Source: Micrococcaceae bacterium UBA7136 (GTDB taxonomy: Bacteria > Actinomycetota > Actinomycetes > Actinomycetales > Micrococcaceae). From it: 8,550 nucleotides of DNA. The stretch is from the NCBI GenBank assembly GCA_002492045.1, contig DKXC01000071.1, forward strand, positions 1 through 8,550, written 5' to 3'. Positions 1 through 7,495 of this stretch are shown in pieces (position 1 is the first letter of the stretch; each line of letters opens with the position of its first letter). Both the position numbers and the translations under genes were made by a program. The notes beneath the pieces are model-generated. The model was not told where the DNA came from, searched no databases, and saw nothing but the letters and a program-made list of their open reading frames with translations.

Positions 1-1
1 G

Positions 2-589
2 TTTGCCGCTTTTGTCATCGTCGGCTGCGTCAACGCTGTAAATATCACCGACGGTCTGGACGGCCTGGCCACCGGTGCTGCTATCTTGGTCTTCAGCGGC
101 TACCTGCTGATTTCTCTCTGGCAGGAACAGCACCTCTGTGCTCCGGGCTCAACCGAGGCCGTTTGCTACGAGGTGCCCGATTCTGGCCAGATGGCTGTTC
201 TGGCTGCCTCCCTGATTGGGGCCCTGATCGGCTTCCTCTGGTGGAATACTTCTCCGGCTACCCTCTTCATGGGGGACACCGGCTCCCTGGGCCTGGGCGG
301 TGCCCTGGCTGCCTTCGCCATCATTACCCGAACCCAGATGCTCCTGCCCATTATTGCTGGCCTCTTCGTTATGATTGCTCTTTCGGTTATTATCCAGGTG
401 GGCTACTTCAAGGCCAGTGGCGGTAAGCGTATCTTCAAGATGGCCCCCCTCCAGCACCACTTTGAGCTCAAGGGCTGGCCCGAGGTTAATGTGGTGGTCC
501 GCTTCTGGATTCTGGCCGGTCTCTTCGTGGCCCTGGCCCTGGGTATTTTCTACGGTGACTGGCTGCTAGCCCACGGAGGTTCCTTCTAA
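2..589 (+). CDS. mraY: Phospho-N-acetylmuramoyl-pentapeptide-transferase MraY, 3' part (start lies before the window)
   Basis: This membrane enzyme transfers phospho-MurNAc-pentapeptide from its UDP carrier to undecaprenyl phosphate, giving lipid I. The reading frame is open from base 2. It gives 195 residues, roughly the C-terminal half of a family usually about 360 long. Visible motifs, in window residue numbers, are NAVNITDGLDGL (11-22, cytoplasmic Asp-rich loop), FMGDTGSLGLGG (89-100, with the Mg-binding Asp region) and MAPLQHHFELKGWPE (147-161), the HHH-type motif with Gln in first place. Hydrophobic segments lie at about 24-40, 64-80, 98-109, 113-131 and 166-184. An external loop at about 41-62 has two cysteines (46 and 55). 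The TAA stop directly abuts the murD ATG, so the two are probably co-translated from one mRNA. An apparent TTG start at base 86 is only an internal Leu codon. The assignment is secure. Confidence 0.97.
   Translation, partial: FAAFVIVGCVNAVNITDGLDGLATGAAILVFSGYLLISLWQEQHLCAPGSTEAVCYEVPDSGQMAVLAASLIGALIGFLWWNTSPATLFMGDTGSLGLGGALAAFAIITRTQMLLPIIAGLFVMIALSVIIQVGYFKASGGKRIFKMAPLQHHFELKGWPEVNVVVRFWILAGLFVALALGIFYGDWLLAHGGSF
575..579 (+). promoter_or_regulatory. Ribosome binding site of murD inside the end of mraY
   Basis: A clean GGAGG lies 10 bases before the murD ATG, within the last codons of mraY. It fixes the murD start at 590, where the mraY TAA and the murD ATG touch without a spacer. Confidence 0.75.
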
Positions 590-2128
590 ATGAAAGCAAG
601 TAACGCCAACCCCATCTACGGCTATGACCGTCTAGAGCAGCTAACCAGTTGGGAGTCTGACTGGGCTGGTCTACGGGTGGTTGTGGCAGGCCTGGGCCTG
701 TCTGGTTTCTCAGCTGCTGATACCCTGATTGAGCTGGGTGCCAGGGTCCTACTGGTGGATGGCCAAGATAATGAGGCGACCCGGGGCAAGGCTGACACCC
801 TCAAAATCGTGGGGGCAGTCGGTGCCCAGCTGGGCCCGGAGGCCATGAAGACCCTGCCCCAGGTAGAGGGTCAGCTACCTGACCTGGTGATTACCTCCCC
901 GGGGCTGTCACCAGCCACTGGCATCCTGGCTGAGGCTCAGCGACTTAAGATTCAGATTTGGGGCGATGTTGAGCTAGCCTGGCGTCTGCGCCAGCGGCAG
1001 GGCCGCAAGCTAGCCCCCTGGCTCTGCATTACCGGTACTAACGGCAAGACCACCACGGTGGGTATGACCGAATCTATCCTGCAGGCAGCAGGCTATAAGG
1101 CCCTAGCTGTGGGCAATGTTGGTACCCCCATCCTGGACGCCCTGCGAGACCCGGTTGACTACGACTACCTGGTGGTTGAGCTTTCCAGCTTCCAGCTGCA
1201 CTGGGCCTATTCCCTTTCGCCCCTAGCCTCGGTGGTGCTCAACGTGGCCGAAGACCACGTGGACTGGCACGGTGGCTATGACAACTACCTGGCCGATAAG
1301 GCCCGCATCTACGAAAATACCCAGCTTGCCTGCGTCTTTAATGCTGACCAGCCTGAAACCGTGACCATGGTGGAGGAGGCTGATGTGGTAGAGGGTGCCC
1401 GGGCTATCGGCTTCTGGGCTAACAGCCCCAGTCTTTCCATGCTGGGCGTCATTGATGGTCTGCTCATTGACCGGGCCTTCCTAGACGACCGCCGCAATCA
1501 GGCCCTGGAGCTAGCCTCGGTGGCAGACACTGGCCAGCTACCCACTCGGCACACGGTGGAGAACGCCCTAGCGGCTGCTGCCCTGACCCGGGCAGCCGGA
1601 GTGGAACCGGCCAAGGTCAAGGAAGGTCTACAGGCCTACCAGCCTGCTGATCACCGCATCCAGCTGGTCGCTAATACCCACGGGGTACTCTGGGTCAATG
1701 ACTCTAAGGCCACCAACCCCCACGCAGCCAATGCCTCCCTCTCTTCCTTTAAGCCGGTGATCTGGCTGGCCGGTGGCCTCTCTAAGGGAGTGGACTACCG
1801 GGAGCTGGTAGCGGCCCATAAGGACCGGCTTAAGGCTGTTGTCCTGCTGGGGACGGACACCGCTGGCCTGGTCGCTGCCCTGCAAGAGGAAGCCCCCCAG
1901 GTGCCCGTCCACCAGCTGGCTGGTAGCTCCCTGCTGGCTGACCCGACAGACGGGGCTAGCGTCATGCGACTGGCAGTGGCCAAGGCCCACGAAATTTCTG
2001 AGCAAAACGACACGGTCCTGCTGGCCCCAGCGGCAGCCTCTATGGACCAGTTCAGCTCCTACGCTGAGCGGGGTAACCGCTTTATCCAGGAGGTTGCGGA
2101 CCTGGTAGACCGGATTAATCAGCAGTAA
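590..2128 (+). CDS. murD: UDP-N-acetylmuramoyl-L-alanine--D-glutamate ligase MurD
   Basis: This cytoplasmic, ATP-dependent Mur ligase adds D-Glu to UDP-MurNAc-L-Ala. It has 512 residues, longer than the roughly 440 of E. coli MurD, partly from a roughly 25-residue N-terminal extension. The N-terminal domain begins with VVVAGLGLSGFSAADT (30-45), the UDP-binding Rossmann start. The ATP loop is ITGTNGKTTT (147-156, Lys153). The central domain has VELSSFQ (196-202), AEDHVDWHG (220-228) and LADKARIYEN (234-243), where Lys237 aligns with the carbamylated lysine. The C-terminal domain has DHRI (354-357), NDSKATNPHAA (370-380), GGLSKG (395-400) and APAAASMDQFSSYAERG (479-495). All expected catalytic positions are present. 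The ATG at 590 is chosen because GGAGG at 575-579 lies 10 bases upstream, inside the end of mraY. ftsW follows after 16 bases. Confidence 0.97.
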   Translation: MKASNANPIYGYDRLEQLTSWESDWAGLRVVVAGLGLSGFSAADTLIELGARVLLVDGQDNEATRGKADTLKIVGAVGAQLGPEAMKTLPQVEGQLPDLVITSPGLSPATGILAEAQRLKIQIWGDVELAWRLRQRQGRKLAPWLCITGTNGKTTTVGMTESILQAAGYKALAVGNVGTPILDALRDPVDYDYLVVELSSFQLHWAYSLSPLASVVLNVAEDHVDWHGGYDNYLADKARIYENTQLACVFNADQPETVTMVEEADVVEGARAIGFWANSPSLSMLGVIDGLLIDRAFLDDRRNQALELASVADTGQLPTRHTVENALAAAALTRAAGVEPAKVKEGLQAYQPADHRIQLVANTHGVLWVNDSKATNPHAANASLSSFKPVIWLAGGLSKGVDYRELVAAHKDRLKAVVLLGTDTAGLVAALQEEAPQVPVHQLAGSSLLADPTDGASVMRLAVAKAHEISEQNDTVLLAPAAASMDQFSSYAERGNRFIQEVADLVDRINQQ

Positions 2129-2144
2129 GAAAGATAAGGGAAGC

Positions 2145-3890
2145 ATGAGCCAGGAAAGCATCAGCCTGACAGAAAAGAGCCAGAAGGAGGGCTGGCTGGC
2201 TTCCCTGGCTAGGCGCCGGGACCGGGCCCAGGATTGGATGGCCTCGATGGTCCTGTCTGAGGTTCCGGTAGTTCTAGTTTTAACTGCTGCTATCCTGACC
2301 CTCTTCGGGGTGGTCATGGTTTTGTCTGCCTCTAGCGTTGAACAGATTTCAGCTGGCTACGGGGCCTTTACCCTGGCCCGCTCCCAGGCTGTCTTCGCGG
2401 CCCTAGGGCTAATCACCCTGGGAGTGGTGGGCTATCTGATTCCGGTTACCTGGTACCGCAGGCCTTGGGTACTGAACCTGCTCATGCTTCTCCTCATTGC
2501 CCTGCTGCTGGCGGTCATGCTGGTCGGTACCACCGTCAACGGTAACCGCAACTGGATTAATATCGGGGGCATGTCCCTGCAACCCTCAGAGCTGGGCAAG
2601 CCCATTACCATTCTTTGGCTGGCCCTGGTCTATACCCGCCAGGGGCGGATAGATCAGGGGAGTTCAGCCGAGGTCTTCTATAAGGCCCTGATGCCGGCTT
2701 TGCTGGGCTTTCTTACGGTGGTGGGCCTGATTTTGACCGGTCATGATCTGGGTACCGTCCTCATTTATGGTCTCTTCTTTGCCGCCATTTTTATGGCTGC
2801 TGGCCCCTCCCGCCTGGTAGTTACCACTATCGCGGGCTTAGGCGGGCTGCTGGTAGCCCTGCTGGTGCTCACCAGCCCCAACCGTCTAGAGCGTATTATC
2901 AATACCTTTGCTTTCTGGCGAGACTGCCTTGAAGCCAGCTGCGACCAGGCTAATTCTGGTCTGGCGGCCCTGGCCACCGGGGGGATTTGGGGCGTGGGCC
3001 TGGGCCAGTCCCGGCAGAAGTACAGCTACCTGCCAGAAGCACAGAACGACTACATTTTTGCGGTGGTAGGCGAGGAAATTGGCCTGGGTGGCTGCCTCAT
3101 TATTCTGACCCTCTACGCCCTGCTCATTTACTGCTGCCTGCGGATTATCCTGCGTTCGGCCGATCTTTTTATCCGCTACGCCAGTATCGGACTCATGACC
3201 TGGTTGGTGGGTCAGGCCCTGCTTAATATCGCCATGGTAGCCGGTATCATGCCGGTTATTGGTGTGCCCCTGCCCTTCATCTCGGCCGGTGGCTCGGCCC
3301 TCATTTCTTCCCTGCTGGGGGTGGGGCTGCTGATTGCTTTTGCCCGCCAAACCCCCATGCAGCCCCTGGTAGGGCAGGGGGCCTCCCTGGCCTCCTCACC
3401 CACCCCCCAGGAGACGGCCCGCCGGCAGCGCCTGGCCCGGATGGTTGAGACTGAGCAGGCTATGATAGCCCGCAACCCAGTAGCTGCTGGCTGGACCCTA
3501 GACAAGTTCAAGGCCCTGGTCCGGCGGGTCATGGACGGCCAGCCCCAGGAGCAGGCTCAGGTGAGTGCCGGTAATGCTGCTGCCAGCCGTCCAGCTGGTC
3601 AGCGTCCTGCCCGGGCTGCTGCCCAGCAGAGTAGACAGGCTAGCCGGTCTGAGGGACGCCCCTCAGCTCCCCGTCCCTCGGTGGGACGGGAGCGGCCCAG
3701 CGCCCGCCTGCAACAGGCCCAGCAGACCGGACGGATGACCCCAGAAGCTAAGGCCCAGGTAACTGCTCAGGAGAAAACAGCCCAGCCGGGGCAGAAGAAA
3801 GGCGGACAAGCTGGCAAGCCTGCTCAAACAGAGAAGAGTAGCCTGCCACCCGGACTACGGACCATCCGCCGGGCCCGGTCTCGGGACTAG
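2145..3890 (+). CDS. ftsW: Septal peptidoglycan glycosyltransferase FtsW (SEDS family) with long cytoplasmic C-terminal tail
   Basis: This SEDS membrane protein polymerises lipid II at the septum together with a class B penicillin-binding protein. It has 581 residues against roughly 400 for most FtsW. A cytoplasmic N-terminus of about 38 residues is followed by about ten hydrophobic segments up to residue 400. Family motifs are NGNRNWINIGG (132-142), QPSELGK (146-152), TGHDLGT (198-204), GGIWGVGLGQS (279-289) and LPEAQNDYIFAVVGEE (296-311). Asp302 aligns with the catalytic aspartate of E. coli FtsW. VPLPFISAGGSAL (374-386) follows. Two cysteines (261, 266) sit in the catalytic external loop. 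Residues 401-581 form a basic, Gln/Ala/Pro/Arg-rich, probably disordered tail ending in RTIRRARSRD. FtsW is preferred over RodA because of the position between murD and murG. The ATG at 2145 follows AGGGA (2137-2141) with a short 3-base gap. Confidence 0.95.
   Translation: MSQESISLTEKSQKEGWLASLARRRDRAQDWMASMVLSEVPVVLVLTAAILTLFGVVMVLSASSVEQISAGYGAFTLARSQAVFAALGLITLGVVGYLIPVTWYRRPWVLNLLMLLLIALLLAVMLVGTTVNGNRNWINIGGMSLQPSELGKPITILWLALVYTRQGRIDQGSSAEVFYKALMPALLGFLTVVGLILTGHDLGTVLIYGLFFAAIFMAAGPSRLVVTTIAGLGGLLVALLVLTSPNRLERIINTFAFWRDCLEASCDQANSGLAALATGGIWGVGLGQSRQKYSYLPEAQNDYIFAVVGEEIGLGGCLIILTLYALLIYCCLRIILRSADLFIRYASIGLMTWLVGQALLNIAMVAGIMPVIGVPLPFISAGGSALISSLLGVGLLIAFARQTPMQPLVGQGASLASSPTPQETARRQRLARMVETEQAMIARNPVAAGWTLDKFKALVRRVMDGQPQEQAQVSAGNAAASRPAGQRPARAAAQQSRQASRSEGRPSAPRPSVGRERPSARLQQAQQTGRMTPEAKAQVTAQEKTAQPGQKKGGQAGKPAQTEKSSLPPGLRTIRRARSRD
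3670..3690 (+). repeat. Perfect 8-bp inverted repeat with 5-base loop inside the ftsW tail
   Basis: CCCGTCCC (3670-3677) and GGGACGGG (3683-3690) are perfect inverted copies separated by TCGGT. In RNA this would be a very stable GC-rich hairpin. It lies within codons of the low-complexity FtsW tail. No T-run follows, so it is not a standard intrinsic terminator. Confidence 0.6.
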
Positions 3891-3964
3891 TTTTCTGGCC
3901 TGTCACCTGAGCGCGTAGACTTGAACCTGAAGACCAAATAAGAGACGAAGGGAAGGGAGCGCCC

Positions 3965-5065
3965 ATGGCTGAGGCACCCCGCGTGGTTCTGGCCGGTGGA
4001 GGCACCGCTGGACACATCAACCCCATGCTGGCTATTGCCCGGGCCCTAGAAGAGCTAGAGCCCCAGGCCCAGATTCTGACCGTTGGAACAGAAAACAGCA
4101 TGGAGGCCCGGCTGGTTCCCGAGGCCGGTTACCCTATTAAGTTCATCCCCAAGGTGCCCTTTCCCCGCCGTCCTAACCGGCAGGCACTGGCCTTTCCCAG
4201 TCTCTTTCGGGATTCTATTAAGCAGGCCAGCAAGATTCTGACTGATTTTCAGGCTGATGTGGTCTTAGGCGTGGGCGGTTACGTCTGCACCCCGGTTTAC
4301 CTAGCCGCCCAAAAACTGGGTATTCCAGTGCTGATTCATGAGGCTAATGCCAAGCCTGGTCTAGCCAACCGGCTAGGGGCCCGCAAGGCTGCCCTGGTAG
4401 CTACTGCCTTCCCCCAGACCCCCTTGGCTGATGCTCAAACAGTGGGCATGCCTATGCGACAGCAGGTAGCCCAACTGGACCGTCTGGCTGCCCGTCCTGA
4501 GGCCCGCAAACGCCTGGGCCTTGAACAGGATAAGCCCACCCTGGTAGTGACCGGTGGCTCTCTGGGCGCTGCTAGCCTCAACCGTACCCTGGAGGCTGTG
4601 CTAGATGAGATTGACCCAGCAGGCTACCAGGTGCTGCATATTACTGGCCGAGGCAAGGCCTTGACCGATGCCCAAGGTAGGCTGCGTAGCGCTCCCTCCT
4701 ATCGGCAGCTTGAATTCATTACCTCCATGGAGGACGTCTACGCGGCAGCTGACCTGCTAGTGGTGCGTTCTGGGGCTGCTACCGTTAGTGAGGTAGCGGC
4801 GGTGGGCCTGCCCGCCATTTTTGTTCCCCTGCCTATCGGCAACGGGGAACAGGCCCTCAACGCCCGCTCTCTGGTAGAAGCTGGGGCTGGCCTGCTGGTT
4901 AAGGACTCCGATTTTACAGCCGACTGGTACCGGGCCCAGGTGCCCGGCCTGCTGGCTGATTCTGACCGTTTGCAAGAAATGGCTGAGGCCTCCTACCGGC
5001 AGGGCATCCGTGATGCCGCTCAGGTTATGGCCCAGCACCTAGTGAAGGTGGCCCGTTCAGCATGA
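3965..5065 (+). CDS. murG: UDP-N-acetylglucosamine--lipid I GlcNAc transferase MurG
   Basis: This peripheral membrane glycosyltransferase (GT28 family, GT-B fold) adds GlcNAc from UDP-GlcNAc to lipid I on the cytoplasmic face, giving lipid II. It has 366 residues, a normal length. The N-terminal acceptor domain has the glycine loop LAGGGTAGHINPM (9-21), GVGGYVCTP (102-110) and IHEANAKPGLANR (124-136). The C-terminal donor domain has VTGGSLGAASLN (195-206), VVRSGAATVSEVAAVGLP (266-283), where Glu276 aligns with the ribose-binding glutamate, and PLPIGNGEQALNA (288-300). The ATG at 3965 follows GGGAG (3955-3959) at 5 bases. A 74-base spacer after ftsW shows no convincing terminator or promoter, so read-through from ftsW is likely. 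The TGA stop overlaps the murC start as ATGA, the usual sign of translational coupling. Confidence 0.97.
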   Translation: MAEAPRVVLAGGGTAGHINPMLAIARALEELEPQAQILTVGTENSMEARLVPEAGYPIKFIPKVPFPRRPNRQALAFPSLFRDSIKQASKILTDFQADVVLGVGGYVCTPVYLAAQKLGIPVLIHEANAKPGLANRLGARKAALVATAFPQTPLADAQTVGMPMRQQVAQLDRLAARPEARKRLGLEQDKPTLVVTGGSLGAASLNRTLEAVLDEIDPAGYQVLHITGRGKALTDAQGRLRSAPSYRQLEFITSMEDVYAAADLLVVRSGAATVSEVAAVGLPAIFVPLPIGNGEQALNARSLVEAGAGLLVKDSDFTADWYRAQVPGLLADSDRLQEMAEASYRQGIRDAAQVMAQHLVKVARSA

Positions 5066-6546
5066 CTTCCCTCATGAACCTTTCTCTTGATTTGCCTGCC
5101 CCTCTTACCCCTCCCTTTCCTGAGCGTCCTCAGCTAGATTCTTTGGGGGCTGTTCACTTTATCGGCATGGGCGGGGCTGGGATGTCTGCTATTGCCAGGC
5201 TCATGCTGGCGGCCGGTATCCAGGTATCCGCTTCTGACCAGGTACTGTCTGCTGGCCTGCAGGAGCTGGAGGCTGCCGGTGCCCGGATTGCAGTGCCCCA
5301 GGCTGCCCAGAATATTCAGGGGGCCGATACGGTGGTGGTTTCTACCGCTATTAAGGAAGACAACCCTGAGCTGGCTGCTGCCCGGGCCGCTGGTCTGCGG
5401 GTTCTGCACCGGTCTGAGGCCCTGGCCGCTACCATGGGCTCATCTAAGGTCATTGCGGTGGCTGGTACCCACGGTAAGACCACCACCAGCTCCATGATTT
5501 CGGTCATGATGGAGGCCCTGGGGTTGAATCCTTCTTTTGCTGTTGGCTCTACTATCGCTGGTTTTGGAACTAACGCCCGTTTAGGTGCGACCGGCCCGGA
5601 CAGCTGGTTTGTGGCTGAGGCTGATGAGTCGGATGGTTCTTTTGTGCGTTACCGGCCCGAGATTGCTGTGGTGACCAATGCTGAGCCTGACCACCTGGAC
5701 TTTTATGGGTCAGCTGAGCGAGTAGCTGAAGCCTTTAGGCGGTTTGTTGCTTCAATGGCCCCTGGCGGGGTCCTGGTAACCTGCTCGGATGATGCCGGGG
5801 CTGCTGATCTGGCTGCTCAGGCCCGTCAGGCTGGGGTTGATTGTGTTACCTATGGTCTGGAGGAAGGCGCTCAGGTTCAGCTGACTGGTATCAGCGCAGA
5901 GGGTACGAGCTGCTGGTCTAACCTGGTCTGGGATTTTGAGGCCCAGGGCAGGAAGTTCAGTGGCCAGATTACCCTGACCTTGCCGGTGCCTGGCATCCAT
6001 AACCAACTTAATGCAACTGCTGGTTTTGTCTGTGCTCTGCTGGCTGGGGCTAGCCCCGAAGAGGCAGTGGAGGCCTTGGCCCAGTTCACCGGTACTGACC
6101 GGCGTTTTACCCTGCGAGGCCAGGCTGCTGGCGTCCAGGTCTTTGATGATTATGCCCATCACCCCACTGAGGTGGAGCGGGCCTTGGAGACCGGCCGGAC
6201 GGTGGCTGCGGGCCATAATCTTTATGTGCTTTTCCAGCCTCATCTTTTCTCTCGTACTAAGGAGTTTGCCCGGGAGTTTGCCCAGGCTCTGGCTCAGGCT
6301 GACCGGGCCTATGTGTTGGATATTTACCCGGCCCGTGAGAAGCCTATGGAGGGGGTGACCAGCCATCTGATTACTGAGGCTGGTTTCTCTGAGGTGCTTT
6401 ATGCTTCGGACGCCCAGGAGACCCTGCGGGCCCTGGCGGCTACGGCCCAGCCGGGGGATGTCATTATGACGGTGGGCGCCGGTGATGTGACGGCCTACGG
6501 ACCTCAGCTGCTTGACCTGCTGGCCCAGGGTGAGGGGCAGTCTTAG
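5062..6546 (+). CDS. murC: UDP-N-acetylmuramate--L-alanine ligase MurC
   Basis: This cytoplasmic Mur ligase uses ATP to attach L-Ala, the first stem-peptide residue, to UDP-MurNAc. It has 494 residues, typical for MurC. After a roughly 28-residue leader comes VHFIGMGGAGMSAIAR (31-46), the dinucleotide-like N-terminal domain. The ATP loop is AVAGTHGKTTTSS (132-144, Lys139). The central domain has EADESDGSF (186-194), NAEPDHLDFYG (206-216) and GIHNQLNA (311-318). The C-terminal domain has DRRFTLRG (346-353), DDYAHHPTEV (362-371), FQPHLFSRTKEF (391-402) and VGAGDV (471-476). The THGKTT loop and DYAHHPTE separate it from MurD, MurE and MurF. The start at 5062 overlaps the murG stop by four bases. 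GAAGG (5044-5048) lies upstream at a somewhat long distance, and an ATG at 5074 is a possible alternative. The TAG stop is two bases before the ftsQ GTG. Confidence 0.97.
   Translation: MTSLMNLSLDLPAPLTPPFPERPQLDSLGAVHFIGMGGAGMSAIARLMLAAGIQVSASDQVLSAGLQELEAAGARIAVPQAAQNIQGADTVVVSTAIKEDNPELAAARAAGLRVLHRSEALAATMGSSKVIAVAGTHGKTTTSSMISVMMEALGLNPSFAVGSTIAGFGTNARLGATGPDSWFVAEADESDGSFVRYRPEIAVVTNAEPDHLDFYGSAERVAEAFRRFVASMAPGGVLVTCSDDAGAADLAAQARQAGVDCVTYGLEEGAQVQLTGISAEGTSCWSNLVWDFEAQGRKFSGQITLTLPVPGIHNQLNATAGFVCALLAGASPEEAVEALAQFTGTDRRFTLRGQAAGVQVFDDYAHHPTEVERALETGRTVAAGHNLYVLFQPHLFSRTKEFAREFAQALAQADRAYVLDIYPAREKPMEGVTSHLITEAGFSEVLYASDAQETLRALAATAQPGDVIMTVGAGDVTAYGPQLLDLLAQGEGQS
6532..6537 (+). promoter_or_regulatory. 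Ribosome binding site supporting the GTG start of ftsQ
   Basis: GAGGGG lies 11 bases before the GTG at 6549, inside the last codons of murC. It supports this non-ATG start over the next in-frame ATG at 6663, which would remove 38 residues of the cytoplasmic N-terminus. Confidence 0.6.
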
Positions 6547-6548
6547 CG

Positions 6549-7478
6549 GTGGCGGATTCTTCTAAGTCAGGCAGGAGGGAGAGCGGCGCGGGGTCTCCCC
6601 AGATTCGTCTTAATTCTTCTAAGGTCAGCCAGTTGGAGGATTTAGAGGACAGCCTGGTGGATATGCCCGAAAATAGCCGCTTTAGCCAGTGGCGTCGCCA
6701 GTCTGCCCGCCTTCGGCAGGAAAAAGCCCAGCAGGAGCCTGAACATCAGGGTGAGCTGGAGGGGGCTGGGGAGGGCCAACCTTCTTATGGCCGTCCCCGC
6801 TGGCGAATCTGGGCCTATAGTCTGCTGGCCCTGCTGCTTTCTGCCGTCCTTTTTGTGGGTTTGGTCTTTTTCTCTCCCCTTTTGGCGACCCAGAATATTC
6901 GGGTTCAGGGGGCTTCTTTGCTGGATACCCAGGAGGTAAAGAGCAGGCTCTCTTCTTTGGAGGGGGTACCCATGACTCGGATTAGCCAGGAGCAGGTGGC
7001 TTCTTTGATTGGGCAGGAATCCTTGCTCTACGGGGTGAGTCTGCAGGCTCAGCCACCTCACGATTTGCTGGTGATTTTGCATGAGCGGGTGCCGGTGGCC
7101 CTGATTCAGGAGGGGGATTCCTTCCTGCTGGTCGATAATGAGGGGGTGACCCTGGGTAAGCTGGGGTCGCGGGATGAGGCCAAGCTGCCCCTGCTGGAGG
7201 GGGGCCCGGAGCTGCTAGAGCAGCCTGCTTTTGCCACGGTGACTCAGGTTTTGGCTTCCTTACCGACCTCGGTTCTGTCTGATTTGGATAAGGCTCAGGC
7301 TGATTCAGCTTCGACGATCACCTTGACCATGACCGACGGGACTATGGTGGTGTGGGGGACGCCAGAAGAGAGCGACCTTAAGGCTAAGGTTCTGCTTCAG
7401 CTTATGGACTCGGTAGGGTCTGAAGTCAAGGTTGAGACCTATGATGTTTCTAGTCCTCTGATTCCCACGGTTAAATAG
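6549..7478 (+). CDS. ftsQ: Cell division protein FtsQ/DivIB
   Basis: This single-pass membrane protein of the divisome normally works with FtsL and FtsB and helps recruit and control septal wall synthesis. It has 309 residues. Residues 1-85 are hydrophilic and rich in Ser, Gln, Glu and Arg (cytoplasmic). The transmembrane helix is at about 87-110 (WAYSLLALLL is its start). A POTRA-like domain begins at TQNIRVQG (114-121) and runs to about 182. The FtsQ-type beta domain follows, with RVPVALIQEG (180-189), LLVDNEGVTLG (193-203) and a final YDVSSPLIP. There are no cysteines. Overall similarity is typical of fast-evolving FtsQ: position between murC and ftsZ, topology and the VDNEGV block together make the call. 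The start is GTG, supported by GAGGGG upstream. Glycine GGG and T-ending codons are common here, unlike in ftsZ. The TAG stop lies inside a tandem hexamer array. Confidence 0.93.
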   Translation: MADSSKSGRRESGAGSPQIRLNSSKVSQLEDLEDSLVDMPENSRFSQWRRQSARLRQEKAQQEPEHQGELEGAGEGQPSYGRPRWRIWAYSLLALLLSAVLFVGLVFFSPLLATQNIRVQGASLLDTQEVKSRLSSLEGVPMTRISQEQVASLIGQESLLYGVSLQAQPPHDLLVILHERVPVALIQEGDSFLLVDNEGVTLGKLGSRDEAKLPLLEGGPELLEQPAFATVTQVLASLPTSVLSDLDKAQADSASTITLTMTDGTMVVWGTPEESDLKAKVLLQLMDSVGSEVKVETYDVSSPLIPTVK

Positions 7479-7495
7479 TTAAAGTTAAAGTTGAG
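7470..7495 (+). repeat. Tandem GTTAAA hexamers across the ftsQ stop codon
   Basis: Three exact GTTAAA copies (7470-7475, 7478-7483, 7484-7489) and one variant, GTTGAG (7490-7495), run in the same direction. The TA of the ftsQ stop region separates the first from the second. The array marks the start of the A/T-rich spacer before ftsZ. Its function is unknown. It could be a protein-binding site, curved DNA or simple slippage. Confidence 0.6.

Noticed and set aside
447..461. QHH in place of HHH in MraY as a possible active-site anomaly
   Set aside because: As I recall, Gln in first place is common in actinobacterial MraY, including Streptomyces, so it is an ordinary lineage trait.
1628..2317. 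A 229-codon open frame on the minus strand across the end of murD and the start of ftsW
   Set aside because: It lies opposite two clearly conserved genes and spans their junction. It has no recognisable motif, and long antisense frames are common in GC-rich genes.
3874..3893. Possible terminator at the end of ftsW: CCCG and CGGG around a 4-base loop followed by a few T residues
   Set aside because: The stem is only four base pairs, does not extend, and the T-run is short and offset. Read-through into murG is more likely.
3921..3941. Possible promoter before murG, TTGAAC followed by an A/T-rich AAATAA
   Set aside because: The gap is about nine bases, far too short for a -35 and -10 pair, and no other pairing fits.
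5752..6366. A 204-codon open frame on the minus strand inside murC
   Set aside because: It is fully opposite conserved MurC motifs and its product shows no domain, so it is a shadow frame.
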